Positions 22,267-34,639 are shown, counted from the first letter of the stretch. The stretch: DNA of 43,010 bases from Tetrahymena thermophila SB210 (GCF_000189635.1 NW_002476496.1:1-43010); one strand, 5' to 3'. Program-made: numbers and translations. Notes: a model not told the origin generated them from the sequence alone.

Positions 22267-23859
22267 ATCCTCTAAAATACTTGGCAATTAAATTGCATCT
22301 AATTTTAATTACAAGACTTATCCATAATCATCATTATTCATTTCATTATGAATTATGATTTTACATCTATCTTTATAATCTAAGTTTTAACCAAATATTA
22401 TATCTAAATCTGTTAAAAAGTTAATATCATATGGTTTAATATCTAAAAACAAATAATCTGCTTTAACTTTTGGTAATTTTAATACCCTATGAATATTGTT
22501 GCCAGTTGGATCAAACAAATCACTTTCAAATTCATGATTAATTTTAATATAGATCTATAGATGGCTTACTGAGAAATCTAAATTTTCTTAATTTATCAGC
22601 CATTCTAATTAATTTTGAAATAAATTATCTTAAATATCTAAATATTTTTAATGTCTATTTGAATATCTATATTAAGTATTTAGACTTAAAATAAGTTTTT
22701 CAAGAAAAATCTATTTAAATTGCTTAAATTTAATGCAAAGAGGATTTTTAAATTAAATTTGTAGATTTTCTTCACCAAGAACTAATTAACAAATCAAAGT
22801 TTGGTAGTTATCCAAAACTTTCTCCAGTTCATTTAAGTTTTAAAATTCTTAAGGATATTATTCTTCAATTCTCGTATCTTACTCTAATTTGTTTTTTTAT
22901 TCTTTTATATTTAAATCTTATTTTGATATTTATTAATCAAACCAATCCTATTGATTTAATTTGTTTGTTTATGGTGATACAGATTCTTCCATTTATTTTG
23001 AGTAAGTTTCTTCGATTTACAATTAAGTTTATTATTGAATTATAATTAATCTGTTCATAAATGTCTTTAAAATTTAGCTTAAACTACCAATATTAAAAAT
23101 AAACTAATTCAGATATTTATTAAATTCAAAAAAAAGTGGAGAAATGTCTATCTTTTTCTTTAAGTACTAACTATTATGCTAATCTAAGTTAATATTTTGA
23201 GTTTTCCAAGATTTACAGTATTTTAAATTGCAATCACTATAAGAGTATAGATAATACTTCTTTTATACTTTTTATAGTAAAAGAAATTCTCCATATTTCT
23301 ACAATTCTTCAAAAACAGAAATTATATTTTACATTTTTCTTAATTTTACTAATTAAATTTTTTTAGATTATTTAATTATGAGATAAATGCATTCTATTTA
23401 TAAATTTATAATAACAAAATATCTTTCTAAATCTGCTTAAATCTGATTTGAAAAAATAAGGCGCTGATATTTTATATTTACATTTTATTTTGTTTCAAAT
23501 ACAATATCTTCATTTTTCTCAATATTTATATGCAAATTTATAAAATATAAAGTTCCTACTTTTCTTCTCTATGTTAACAACATAATTTTTTAAAAATTTA
23601 ATTATTACAATGTCTATTCAAAATTTATGCATTATTGTATCCATCTTTTATTTTATAAGTGAAATATTATGAAAAATATACCAATCGATAGAGTTTAAAA
23701 AGATCTATTTTAACACAATTAATTCGCTTCAAGTTATTTAATGAATAAAAAAATATATTAAATTAAATTTTTATAGTTTGTTTAAGTTTTTTTTTTTAAT
23801 TTTAAGTAAGTTGCTGTAATATTACAAAAAGAAAATTTTTTAAAAAATTAATTTTTCAT
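22102..23859 (-). CDS. Single-exon 585-residue protein, LRR-like, function unknown
   Basis: This is one uninterrupted minus-strand frame of 586 codons from ATG at 23859 to TGA at 22104-22102, with TAA and TAG as Gln. The chosen ATG is the most upstream in-frame one after a TGA at 23922-23920. I do not recognise a named family. The protein is rich in Leu, Ile, Asn and Gln. The N-terminal half has spaced hydrophobic strands such as LYFINLHINI and LRKMQNIISVFEEL, loosely like a degenerate LRR solenoid. Around residues 290-350 there is a charged Gln/Glu/Lys stretch (KEQKNKLEQDTRIEEQ) that could form a coiled coil. The C-terminal quarter contains FDPTGNNIHRVLKLPKV. There is no signal peptide. The final 55 codons are duplicated just beyond the stop. 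The neighbouring LRR genes make an LRR relation plausible but unproven. Confidence 0.65.
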
Positions 23860-24894
23860 AAAAATTAAATAAAAGGCCTTTCTTTTTAATAAAATCACAG
23901 GTAGATCTATCTGATAAATTCAGACAAATTAAAATAAAAAAAACAAGAAGGCTAACTACTTTTCAAATTTTAATAAAATCTTATTGAAATTCCGCTGACA
24001 TTATGTATCAAGTCAGTGGAATTTCAATACCTGGATTAGCAATATTAAATTAATTTATTTACTTTATTAAGAGCTAAACTAGGAATTAAATTATTAGTTA
24101 TTCATATCAATAATATTTAATACATGGAAGTATTATATATTTTATATTTTTAGATATAGATATTGATTGATATTTTTAACTGTTTTGTCATTTACTTATT
24201 TCCTTAATTATTAATTTAATGTAAATTCTTTTTTATTTTAAGAATATTCTTATTATTTATTTTGTAAAACTGTATAGTTATATTTATCAGTGTGTGTTAG
24301 AAAAGCCATAAACATTATATTATTAGTCCGAGCCTTTAGCATGATCTAAACAATAAAATATATTATTAATAAATTTAAAACATAAAACATTTATAGTTAT
24401 AGTTTATCCTTCTTCCATCTTATTTGTTAATGTGTTGATAAATTAGATTTCTTATTTAAATTATTTTAAGATAGTTATTAAAGTGTTATTGTATAAATAT
24501 ATTTGTTCTTGCATACTTTAAATTGATTAAACTATATTTTAGACATTTTATTTTTAATAATTAATATCTATTTGTTATTATTGTCTTATGATTCTATACT
24601 AATCTATCAAATTTTAGTCAGAGTGTATATGTATTAGTTACTACTCAACAGTACAAGAAATGAGTTATTTTTTTATAGCATTTAATTATTCTTTTGTTAA
24701 TACTAAAATATGTTTTTCAATATCATTAGAAATGTTAAAGATTTTTATATTTTTATTTTAAGTAGCATTTAAATTCCAGCTGTATTTATTATGAAATATG
24801 TTTTGTGCTAAGCCTTATTGATTGTAAAATAATTATTCTGTACTTAAATCTTTCTTTTTATTATTTTAATTTATTATTATTTATCCTTAGTTTC
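23860..24894. other. Non-coding stretch with one strong hairpin
   Basis: Apart from the hairpin at 23983-24028, I see no frame with convincing codon content on either strand. It lies upstream of the 585-residue gene and downstream of the pseudogene, so it probably contains the promoter of the former. Confidence 0.5.
23983..24028. repeat. 17-bp inverted repeat (hairpin)
   Basis: ATTGAAATTCCGCTGAC at 23983-23999 pairs with GTCAGTGGAATTTCAAT at 24012-24028 across a 12-nt loop. The single mismatch would be a G-U pair in RNA. Its GC content is higher than that of its surroundings. It could be a folded small element, a small-RNA precursor or an old palindromic insertion. Confidence 0.8.
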
Positions 24895-26439
24895 TCACAT
24901 AGCATTGTAAATCTAAACTGATTAGGAAACGAAAACTTTTACATAAAAACATTCATTTATTTTACCAAACTTATTCTACAATGTAAATTTGACTATCTAA
25001 CCTATTGTTTATTATGTTTAGTAATTACTCCAAAGTCTGCAGTTGATTTTATTCTGTAAGTTATCAACCAACAATAATAAGATTCTAATGTAAATAAATA
25101 TTCTTCTAAAGCTTTATATTACTTTTAAAGCGATGTTTTATAGAAAATATTAGATTCTTTAAAAATTTATATTAATAGTTTATTAAATTAATGTATTACT
25201 AAGCATCTAATATATTTTAGTTATAAACTGTTATTTCGAATCTAGTTAATCCAGAATTTTATGCTTGATTAAGAAAATTTTTTAAGTTATGTGTATCAAT
25301 CACTATTAAATATATCAATAAGATGGTTATTAAAACATTTCTTTTACACAGAATTTGATGTAAGTTAACAAACGAATTTGTTATAAAGCTTATGTCTAGT
25401 AGTAAAACCGTATTAATTTGTAATGTAAGTGAGACAATTATCACCTACAACATTTTAATTAGTTAATATTGTATGAGTTGGTTATTCTTAAAACTTTTTA
25501 TTTTATTATTATTATATTTAAAAGTTATATTTCATCATTAAATAATCTATTGTTTCTTACCTGTTGAAGTTATTTAAGAAACCCTATGTTAAATCTATTT
25601 AAAAGAGATAGAATCCTTGTTGATTTAATTCTTCTTCTGCTTTTTTAAAATTACTTATTAGCTCTAAAATTGGATATTTTAACATTCTATCTTCATATCA
25701 TAGTAACTAATATCTGTTTAATAATTTTCAAATCTAGTATTATAAATAACCTAATTATACTACTCCATAATCTTTGGATTATTTTATATAATTTTCCTTA
25801 TTTATTTCTTCTCTTCAGAATCTTTACTATTTAATTGTTAAGGCTTTCTCAAATGTTTGACATCCATTTGTAAATTATTGCTTAATTTATACTTCTTGCA
25901 TATTTCTCTTAATTAAATATTCTTTTAAACAGTTTTATTTTAATCTTACTTTGAGTTAACAAGTGACATTGTTGGTAATAAGTAAAACACTACAATATTG
26001 TCACAAAATAAAATTGGATCATTACCTTCTTGTAAGTTAACATTTTTCTCTGTATAATATTTATTATAATTTACATTTTAAATATCAGATATTAAATTTT
26101 CATTTAGCATATTAGATAATAGAATATTGTTTACAATAATCTTAGAAATCTTCTTTTTCTATGCTTTAAATTGTTTATCACTTAATGTTTATACATCTGT
26201 AAATTAGATATCGAATAATTATTTGATGTTACATTGCTTATATTAGATTTAATGTTCTGTTTTTTATAAATCTATAATATATCTTTCGTTTTGTTGCATT
26301 TCTTATTTTTTAGTTCCAACTTTTAGGAGGTATTAAATCTTTGCATCTATCTATATATTAAAAAAATAAAAAGTTAAAATATTTTATTGCCTATTAAGAA
26401 TAAAGTTTAATTTACGATTGTGTTACTATTGCTATCCAT
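24895..26439 (-). pseudogene. Frameshifted gene of unknown, possibly mobile-element, origin
   Basis: An intact-looking start is present: exon 26439-26416 (MDSNSNTI), then an intron with GTAAAT donor and ATATAG acceptor. The frame then stays open from 26350 to a TGA at 25534. From about 25697 the convincing frame is shifted and runs to 25296, with segments such as GFYLFQIDLTQGFLNNFN, VVGDNCLTYITNQYGFTTRH and KLYNKFVCQLTS. It then shifts again into a frame with NSGLTRFEITVYN that ends at 25064, and more shifted fragments reach about 24895. At least two indels are needed to join them and no splice sites explain the shifts, so I call it a pseudogene. The unusually clear protein character outside the LRR style and the repeat shared with its neighbour suggest a transposon or other invading gene. 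I could not name the family. Confidence 0.55.
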
Positions 26440-26976
26440 TACTTTTTATCCTTTTTAATTTTATTACTATTCTATTCGTTTTATTTTTAATTAATTTTTC
26501 AATTTTACATATAAATTATTGTTTCTTATTAGGATACTTGACATTTAAATATTGTTTTTCAATCATAAAGTAAAAACAAGTATATTTTGCATTAATAAAT
26601 CGTAAAGTAAAAATAACTATCATTTGTATTAATATATTTAAAATCAAAGAAAATGTAAAAAATGATTATAATTTGTATTGTTTTATTTAAAATCAAAGTA
26701 ATGTAGAAAATGAATTTAAAAATGCAAATAGTAAAAAAATAAAAACAAGAAGCTCATTAAATGTTTTCATGATGTATAATAATTCGTTTAAAAAATGAGT
26801 GGTTAAAAGAAAATACAACTTATTTTATTTTTAGAATTTTGATATTTTTAAAAATCGTTAAAAAAGTGCATATGATAAATAAAATATGAGAAAAAGTAAA
26901 TTAAAATCAAATAAATTTTAATATTTTTATTAGTAAATTAATATAAGTATTTTTAAGCACATAATAGTTATATATT
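26440..26976. repeat. Repeat block between the pseudogene and the 222-residue gene
   Basis: About 26510-26760 recurs as a direct copy at about 27760-27990, upstream of the 222-residue gene, and the wider block 26510-26940 recurs inverted at 6481-6890. Each of the two minus-strand genes therefore has a copy of this sequence upstream. It contains iterated units of about 50 bp around TTTAAAATCAAAGAAAATGT. It may be a shared promoter region or part of a mobile unit. Confidence 0.65.
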
Positions 26977-27709
26977 TCAATATTTAATAATTTTTTTTTT
27001 CATTGAAGAACTTCTTAAATTATGTGATTAGTCTTTTTATTCAACAGTTATCAGATTTTTAACTAATCTTTAATTTTGTGAAATATCAATACCTTTTAGA
27101 GTGAATTAAGCAACATCCTTTTACATAGTGTAATTAACTTCCAATTTTTCATTTACTTATTTTTGTAGGTTTACAATCGATTAATTAGTTTAATTCAAAT
27201 TTTGCTACAAAACTTCATTAAACTGGCCTTATTTAATGATAAAACTATTAAAGTTTTATTAAAATAAGTTAAATTAATCTCTTAATTCACTAAGAATTAA
27301 TTCAATCCTCCTAATTGTATTTCTCATACTTTCTGAATTGCTCCTCTTATTTTATAAAAATATAATGGCAATAAAAATATTTTTTGTATATTTAAATTAA
27401 ATTAATTACTGAAGAGCTGGATGACCTATCTAAATTTAGATGCGATAAAGACTATTTCTATTTGTTTTCCACTTTTTGATTATACTTTCTTCGAGATTTT
27501 GATAACTTTTCTTTCGACTAACTTTCGCTATTTTCTGTTACTATTTTTATTTTCGATCCTTTTTAAAAAGTAAATCCCTCATATTCGCTAACTGTTTTAC
27601 TTATATGCGATTAGTTAGGGAATTATATTGCGTTTGAAATATTTCTAGCATCCACCAATGAGTCTTCATCTATAATATTTGAAGATGATAGTTGATTTTT
27701 CTTAGACAT
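26977..27709 (-). CDS. Two-exon 222-residue Ser/Lys/Gln-rich coiled-coil protein
   Basis: Exon 1 is 27709-27410 (100 codons) and exon 2 is 27345-26977 (123 codons with TGA). The 64-bp intron has a GTAATT donor and AATAAG acceptor; without splicing the frame meets TGA soon after. The start MSKKNQLSSSNIIDEDSLVD is preceded by an A-rich leader. Residues 60-110 are basic and Ser-rich (SKEKLSKSRRKYNQK, SSSSRSNSE), which suggests a nuclear or nucleic-acid-binding segment. Residues 105-175 (MRNTIRRIELILSELRDQF to VNLQKQVNEKLEV) have heptad-like spacing and probably form a coiled coil. No catalytic motif is seen and I do not recognise the family. It lies in the same orientation as the pseudogene downstream, and both have the same repeat upstream, so the two may belong to one mobile unit. 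Confidence 0.65.
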
Positions 27710-28105
27710 TTTTTTCTTCTCAATTGTTTAAAATTAATTTATTTCTTTATATTTTTTTACATATAAATTATTGTTTCTTATTAATATACTTAACATTTAA
27801 ATATTGTTATTAATCATAAAGTAAAAATAAGTATAATTTGTATTAATCAATCGTAAATTAAAAATAATTATCATTTGTATTAATATATTTAAAATCAAAG
27901 AAAATGTAAAAAATGATTATAATTTGTATTGATATATTTAAAATCAAACAAAATGTAAAAAATGATTATAATTTGGATTGATATTATTAAAAAATTATTT
28001 AAAAGATTAGAAAAGTAGTTCAAAAGTAGTTTAAATTTAGAAGATATTTTATATTTAAGATATAAATTAATAAAATTAATATATTTTTATTACTATTTTT
28101 TATAT
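27710..28105. repeat. Direct repeat copy with 50-bp iterations upstream of the 222-residue gene
   Basis: About 27760-27990 matches 26510-26740. Inside it a unit of 49-50 bp (TTGTATT... TTTAAAATCAAA... AAAATGATTATAA) is repeated about 2.5 times, with starts near 27874, 27924 and 27973. No coding frame is supported from 27990 to 28105. Confidence 0.7.
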
Positions 28106-30129
28106 AAGTAAATAAATCTTGAAGCAAAGACTCATTATCTTTAGTTATAAGGACCTTTAAATGTGCAGTTTTTAGTTAGAATAAATTTGAAAACATTTGC
28201 TGAAGTCCGACTATAGAGGTTTTAACGTAATTACAATCAATATTCAAAAATAATTATTATAGATTTTGTAAAGTTTAAAATAACTAAATTTATCTTTGAA
28301 TCGTTTATTGCAAAAATAAGCTTTGATAATTAAGTGTTTTTAGTTTCTTCATAAATGAAATTGCTTCTGATAATTAAACCATTTAAGATCCTTCATATTT
28401 TTCGTTGTTGTAAAGATTATATACCTCTAAATTCTTTAAATTTTAAAGCGATTGTAATATCTAGTTTAAAATTATTCTAGTTGAATCGTGAGCTATCCCA
28501 TAATGTAATTCTTTTAAATTAGTGAGAGTATTTATCCCATTTATAAAATCTTCTATAGATTTTATTTCATTATTTTCATCAGGTAGTTATTATTAATTAG
28601 CTTAGAAACCAAATCCAAAACCTTATTTTTTCTTTTCTTAAAATCTAATAAGAATTTTAAGCTTTTATAAATCATTTTATCTTTATAAAGCCATTTCTAG
28701 TTCTAAAAACTCATTTGAAAATAGCATTGATCCAATGTTTATGCTTAAGCTTGAAAGTTTGAGCTATCCTAAGTGTGATAGGGCTAATTCTTATTTACGG
28801 TCTGTAAATACAGTTAAAGATTTAAAGTGCAAATCTAACTCTTTTAAGCTTTAAATTTTTCCTATACTTTCCAAAATTTAATTTAAAATAGCAGTTTTAC
28901 TTGAAGTAAGATCTGTAGTAAAATTTAGCTATTTTAACTCATTCATATGGTTTAATGATTCGCAAAGAGCTATGCCTTAAGATTATTTTATAAAGTTAGA
29001 GAATGCCAAGTCTAAAGCTTAGATAGAGCTATTTTGTTTCAAAGATTACATTATTTCATTATAGATTTGGTCTTGTATATTTTCTTTGTAACAAAATAGC
29101 TTTAGAAATTTTAGTTTTTATTTATTACTTAAGCATTATGTAACTTTTCTATCTGAATCTGTAGAATTTTTGTTTTCTATTGTAATTTTTAAATCAGTTA
29201 GATTAGGTAAACAGGCTAATGATTCATAATAATCATCTAGAGGTCTATTTAAAAACATACCAAAAAATTATTCTAAATTAGTTAGATTTCTAAAAAATGT
29301 GTCAATTAAAAAAATATCTTCCTTTTCTTTCACCTTTTAATTTAAAGCTAAACTAAGTTCTTTTAGCTAAATAAGTTTGGATAAATAAAGTGTGAGCATT
29401 TTTAGAAAATTATATCCTTAATAAGTATTGCAAATTTAAGGATATGTCTAAATCTTATATTGACTATAAGAAAGATAGACCTTACCAAAGATTTAACTTT
29501 TCTTCAGAAATATCAATTTGATACTCTTAAACTTAGAGTTTTAGTTCTTCTATCTGCGAAAAATATTTGAAATTGTCAACTAAGTTCTTCAGGCTCAACA
29601 CAGAAACATAATTAGATTTATTTATTATAATTATTAATTTTTTCAAGCAAGTCAAAGACGAAATCGCATAGCTTAAGAGATTCAATCCCTGTTCTTCTAA
29701 TGAGCAAGATTCTCCAATTATTATCTCTAATTTCTGTAGCTATTTTAGTTATTCTAAGCCTTAGAAAACATACTTCCATGATTCTTATTTCAAATTGGTA
29801 CTCTGATTAAATATTAATGATAATTCAATTAGATCTTTTAGCTTGCCTAGCCAGCCTCCGATTTCTTAAACAAATGCTGAATTATCTGCACAATAAGGTT
29901 CAAATTCTAATTTAACTAGTTGCTCACATTATCTTAAAGAACTTGTAAAGCTCTTTCGCAATAGCTGCCAATAATTATGCTCTCTTTTTATATGAGCTAT
30001 CTTAATTTATTCTAATCTTTAAATTTATTATTATTAATCATAGATTTGCTTAGTTTATTTAATAGAATTTAATCCTTAAGAAAGATACTTTTAAATTATG
30101 AACACTTTAAAATTTGATGGAATTTCCAT
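28106..30129 (-). pseudogene. Truncated, frame-broken copy of the 1342-residue LRR-like gene
   Basis: This segment is a close copy of about 32596-34727, the 5' half of the intact gene that lies upstream on the same strand. Relative to that gene it has a 1-bp deletion near 29912, an 86-bp deletion near 29425 and a 15-bp deletion near 29270. An open stretch of 276 codons runs from an ATG at 30129 to TGA at 29304-29302, but it joins an out-of-frame leader to the LRR frame. Homology stops abruptly near 28106, after which AT-rich spacer soon gives a TGA. It is probably a partial tandem duplication that has lost function. Confidence 0.75.
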
Positions 30130-30610
30130 GTTAAATATTACAGAATCAACAGTGATTAAAAGGGGGGTGGGGGGGTATTTTCGTCAATAACTTCAAAGAT
30201 TTAAAATTTGACATAAATTTTAATCAATCACTACATAAAATTGCCCTAAAATCCTGTATTTTGTTCACCCCACTTCAGAAAATTTAGCTAAATTTAAAAA
30301 TTTAGATATATAAAATTTATTTATTTATGAAATTAAAATAAATTAAATTATTAATTATATTTCTATTATAAAATATAGAAATTAGATTTTTTAATAAATA
30401 ATTAAAAAATATATTTCATAATAAGTCAATTCCAAACGAAGGAATTTTTGAATGGCATCTTGCTATAATTCACTTAATTTTTAATTAAATAAAAAAAATA
30501 TTTTAGATTAAATAATTATGCAACAAAAAACAAAAATAATATCTTAAATAGTATATTAAATAAGAAGTATTTTGAAGGATAAACAAACCCTAAATAGAGG
30601 AAATCATGCT
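30130..30610. other. Spacer with a G-rich tract
   Basis: No coding frame is supported. Homology to the region upstream of the intact LRR-like gene ends near 30147. Immediately beyond it is a run of 13 G with one T (30162-30175), unique in this AT-rich window. Confidence 0.7.
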
Positions 30611-33600
30611 TCAATCATTAAAAAATTATTCAAATTTGACAAGTCTATCGATATATCTTTTATAATTTTAGATTGATTTGCCAAAAAAGAATTTATATAC
30701 TGACAAATTGACAAGTGTTTTAGAGTATTTAAGCTACTTTAAAATTAGTTAAGATTTTTTAAAAAATTAACTAAGAGAATTTTATGATTCTTTTAGCACA
30801 AGCTTGAGTTCTATCAAATTTAAGTTATTGAGATGCTTGCCAATTTGAGTAAATACTTCAGCATTAATATCAGAAGCTTATTTTTGATTTAAAATTAATG
30901 CAAATTTTGTTAATTACTAATTTTATAATATTGGTAAAATTAGCTGGTCTAAAAATTAGTCTTAAAATTAGAAATATTCCAAATTAAGTTTTAGATTTCT
31001 AACTTACAATTTTTGAATTTCATTTTTTAAATTTAATATGTGATCATTTTTAGAGCTATTTTAGTTTAGTTTAAACTAAATACCTAATTAAATATCTTTA
31101 GAAACATTTTGCAAAGATTCTATTTCCACTTTTGCAAAGAACACAGGCTATGGTAAATCGTATTAAAATATGAATTAGATATTACATGCTGAATCTTCTG
31201 ATTTTAAATATGTCTTTTGTTATTAATATTCATTTTCAATAACTAGCGTTACTTCTTTAGTACAAGTGAAGCTTATAAATTGCTTTAGTTATTCTGGACA
31301 ATATTCTAAATTTTCATCAAAGCTAATACTCAACATCAATTATTTTATCTGCTTTAATTCACTCAAGGACTTCGATATCTCATTCAAAAATTACTGTCCT
31401 TAGTAATTGGTGTTATCATATTGAATTTAGAAAAATAGATCAGTCAAATTCTTTGAGTTCTTTATTGAAGAAGCTAAAGCTGCTCCTGCTTTTTTGCTTA
31501 CTTTGTTTTTCTAACCAATATCTAGACTAAGATAATTAAGTGTAGATATTTTACTTATCCCTTCAGCTATTTTCAAAGCTCCAATTTCATTAATTTCACA
31601 TAAATCTCCAAAGTAAATTTTTAAAGATTATAAATAATTTAAATAGCCAATTCCTGTACCTATTTAAATAGCTCCTTCTATTTCTATTGTACAATTTTAT
31701 AATAACTACAAATCTAAAGTTAAAAGCTTTTTTAATTTGGTTAAACTTTATCCGAGTGAAATAGCTGCAGTCTTAGAAAAAGGAGTTTCTTCTGATATTT
31801 ATATTTTAAGATATTGAAGGTGTATGAAGTATTCCAGCTAATCAAATAACAAATGATATGAATGAATATTATTTTTTAACAAAATTAGTTCAAGTTTAGC
31901 TAAATTAGTTAAATATTTCATATTTTAAATTGGTATTTCTTCAAAATTGTAGGACGAGTTCGTTAATTCTATTTTAAGTTCTTTCATTTTCCTAAACTAC
32001 TTAAAAGACCTATAAAAATTTACAAACATCTTTGTGCATTCAATAAATTAACTTGAGTTTTAAGAAATATCCCAATCATGAGAAATAGTCAAGGAATTTA
32101 AATTTTCAAAGTCTTCAAATTTTTCATAAAACTTCATAAAATCATCAACTTAGCATTGCTAAGCATATCGAAAGCTTAGTTGTAAATTGGTTAAATTACT
32201 TTTATTTCTGTTTTTAGATTCAACTATTGATTTTTCCTTTATAGGTTTTTCAATTTTAATAGAATTAAAATCAAATTCTGCTTTCATTTAAAAGTTGAGG
32301 TACACTGCGCATAAATAAATATTACTGAAAATACCTTGTATTATTTAATTAATTTCTATACATGGAACATTCAAAAAAACAGTTAAGAATTTTAACTTTC
32401 TGAGTTTACTAAATCCATCTCTGAAGCTTTAAATTCCTTCTTCTGTAAAATCCCTTTTAATGTTAAAATTTTCAAAAAACATTTCTCTTAGATTTTCTAA
32501 TCCTGAACAAGCTTAGTGAAATAAATCAGCTCCCTTATCTGTGAATTCATAATTACCTAAATTAATCTAAAGGTCTTGTAAGTTTCTTAAATTTTAAAGT
32601 CCTTTAAATAAATCTTGAAGCAAAGACTAATTATCTTTAGTTATAAAGACCTTTAAATGTGCTGTTTTTAGTTAGAATAAATTTGAAAACATTTGCTCAA
32701 GTCCAACAATAGATTTATTAAGATAATTACAATCAATATTCAAAAATAATTATTCTAGATTTTGTAAAGTTTAAAATTACTAAATTTATTTTTGAATTGT
32801 TTTTTGCCAAAATAAGCTTTGATAATTAAGTATTTTTAGTTTCTTCATAAATGAAATTGCTTCTGATAATTAAACCATTTAAGATCCTTCATATTTTTCG
32901 TTGTTGTAAAGATTAAATACCTCTAAATTCTTTAAATTTTAAAGTGATTGTAAAATCTAGTTTAAAATTATTCTAGTTGAATCGTGAGCTATCCCGTAAT
33001 GCAATTCTTTTAAATTAGTGAGAGTATTTATCCCATTTATAAAATCTTCTATAGATTCTATTTCATTATTTTCTTCAGGTGGTTATTATTAACTAGCTTA
33101 GAAACCAAATCCAAAACCTTATTTTTTCTTTTCTTAAAATCTAATAAGAATTTTAAGCTTTTATAAATCATTTTATCTTTATAAAGCCATTCCTAGTTCT
33201 AAAAACTCATTTGAAAATAGCATTGATTCAATGTTTATGCTTAAGCTTAAAAGTTTGAGTTATCCTAAGTGTGATAGGGCTAATTCTTATTTACGGTCTG
33301 TAAAAACATTTACAGTTTTAAAGTGCAAATCTAACTCTTTTAAGCTTTAAATTTTTCCAATACTTTCCAAAATTTAATTTAAAATATCAATTTTATTTGA
33401 AGTAAGATCTGTAGTAAAATTTAGTTATTTTAACTCACTCATATGGTTTAATGATTCGCAAAGAGCTATGCCTTAAGATTATTTTATAAAGTTAGAGAAT
33501 GCCAAGTCTAAAGTTTAGATAGAGCTATTTTGTTTCAAAGATTACATTATTTCATTATAGATTTGATCATGTATATTTTCTTTGTAACAAAATAGCTTTA

Positions 33601-34639
33601 GAGATTTTAGTTTTTATTTATTACTTAAGCATTATGCAACTTTTCTATCTGAATCTGTAGAATTGTTGCTTTCTATTATAATTTTTAAATCAGTTATATT
33701 AGGTAAACAGGCTAATGATTCATAATAATCATCTAGAGGTCTATTTAAAAACATACCAAAACATGATTCTAAATTAATTTTTTCTAAATTAATTAGATTT
33801 CTGAAAAATGTATCAATTAAAAAAATATCTTCCTTTTCTTTCACCTTTTAATTTAAAGCTAAACTAAGTTCTTTTAGCTAAATAAGTTTGGATAAATAAA
33901 GTGTGAGTATTTTAAGAAAATTATATCCCTAATAATTGTAATCCAAATTCAAAGTAAGCTTAGTTAAATTATTGAAAGATAATAGCGCTTAGAAGATATC
34001 TTTGATATCCTATTCAGAATTGTATTGCAAATTTAAGGATAAGTCTAAATCTTATATTGACTATAAGAAAGATAGACCTTACCAAAGATTTAACTTATCT
34101 TCAGAAATATCAATTTGATACTCTTAAACTTAGAGTTTTAGTTCTTCTATCTGCGAAAAATATTTGAAATTGTCAACTAAGTTCTTCAGGCTCAACGCAG
34201 AAACATAATTAGATTTATTTATTACAATTATTAATTTTTTCAAGCAAGTCAAAGATGAAATCGCATAGCTTAAGAGATTCAATCCCTGTTCTTCTAGTGA
34301 GCAAGATTCTCCAATTATTATCTCTAATTTCTGTAGCTATTTTAGTTATTCTAAGCCTTAGAAAACATACTTCCAGGATTCTTATTTCAAATTGGTACTC
34401 TGGTTAAATATTAACGATAACTCAATTAGATCTTTTAGCTTGCCTAGCTAGACTCCTATTTCTTAAACAAATGCTGAATTATCTGCACAATAAGGTTCAA
34501 ATTCTATTTTTAACTAGTTGCTCACATTATCTTAAAGAACTTTTAAAGCGCTTTCGCAATAGCTGCCAATAATTATGCTCTCTTTTTACATGATTTATCT
34601 TAATTTATTCTAATCTTTAAATTTATTATTAATAATCAT
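30611..34639 (-). CDS. Large single-exon LRR-like protein (1342 residues)
   Basis: One minus-strand frame of 1343 codons has no TGA from ATG at 34639 to TGA at 30613-30611, and in fact stays open above 34740. I checked it line by line. TAA and TAG are Gln. The product begins MIINNKFKDQNKLRQIMQKE and is built almost wholly of irregular leucine-rich repeats of 24-35 residues, for example LIELSLIF, LKELDLHFKT, LKILNYQSLF, LTLDLQLLQN and LNYLSLDIGQ. Towards the C-terminus they resemble the RI-like repeats of the left cluster (GAAALASSIKNSKNLTDLFF). A Gln/Pro/Glu-rich linker (ASQQQPPEENNE) lies near residue 510. There is no signal peptide or membrane span, so a large intracellular protein-binding scaffold is likely. 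Unlike the clustered LRR genes it has no introns. Its 5' half is duplicated at 28106-30129. Confidence 0.82.

Noticed and set aside
25050..25066. A 15-nt intron (GTTGATAACTTACAG) in the decayed gene
   Set aside because: Introns that short are known from heterotrich ciliates, but the others here are 43 nt or longer. Removing it does not lead into a long convincing frame.
25259..25444. 61-codon minus-strand frame as a separate membrane protein
   Set aside because: Read with TAA as Gln, it is the same strand region as the pseudogene. Half of it is the wrong frame over KLYNKFVCQLTS, and the rest is the frame carrying LTRFEITVYN.
33632..33844. 70-codon minus-strand frame as a gene of its own
   Set aside because: It is simply a Gln-codon-free stretch of the 1342-residue LRR-like gene.
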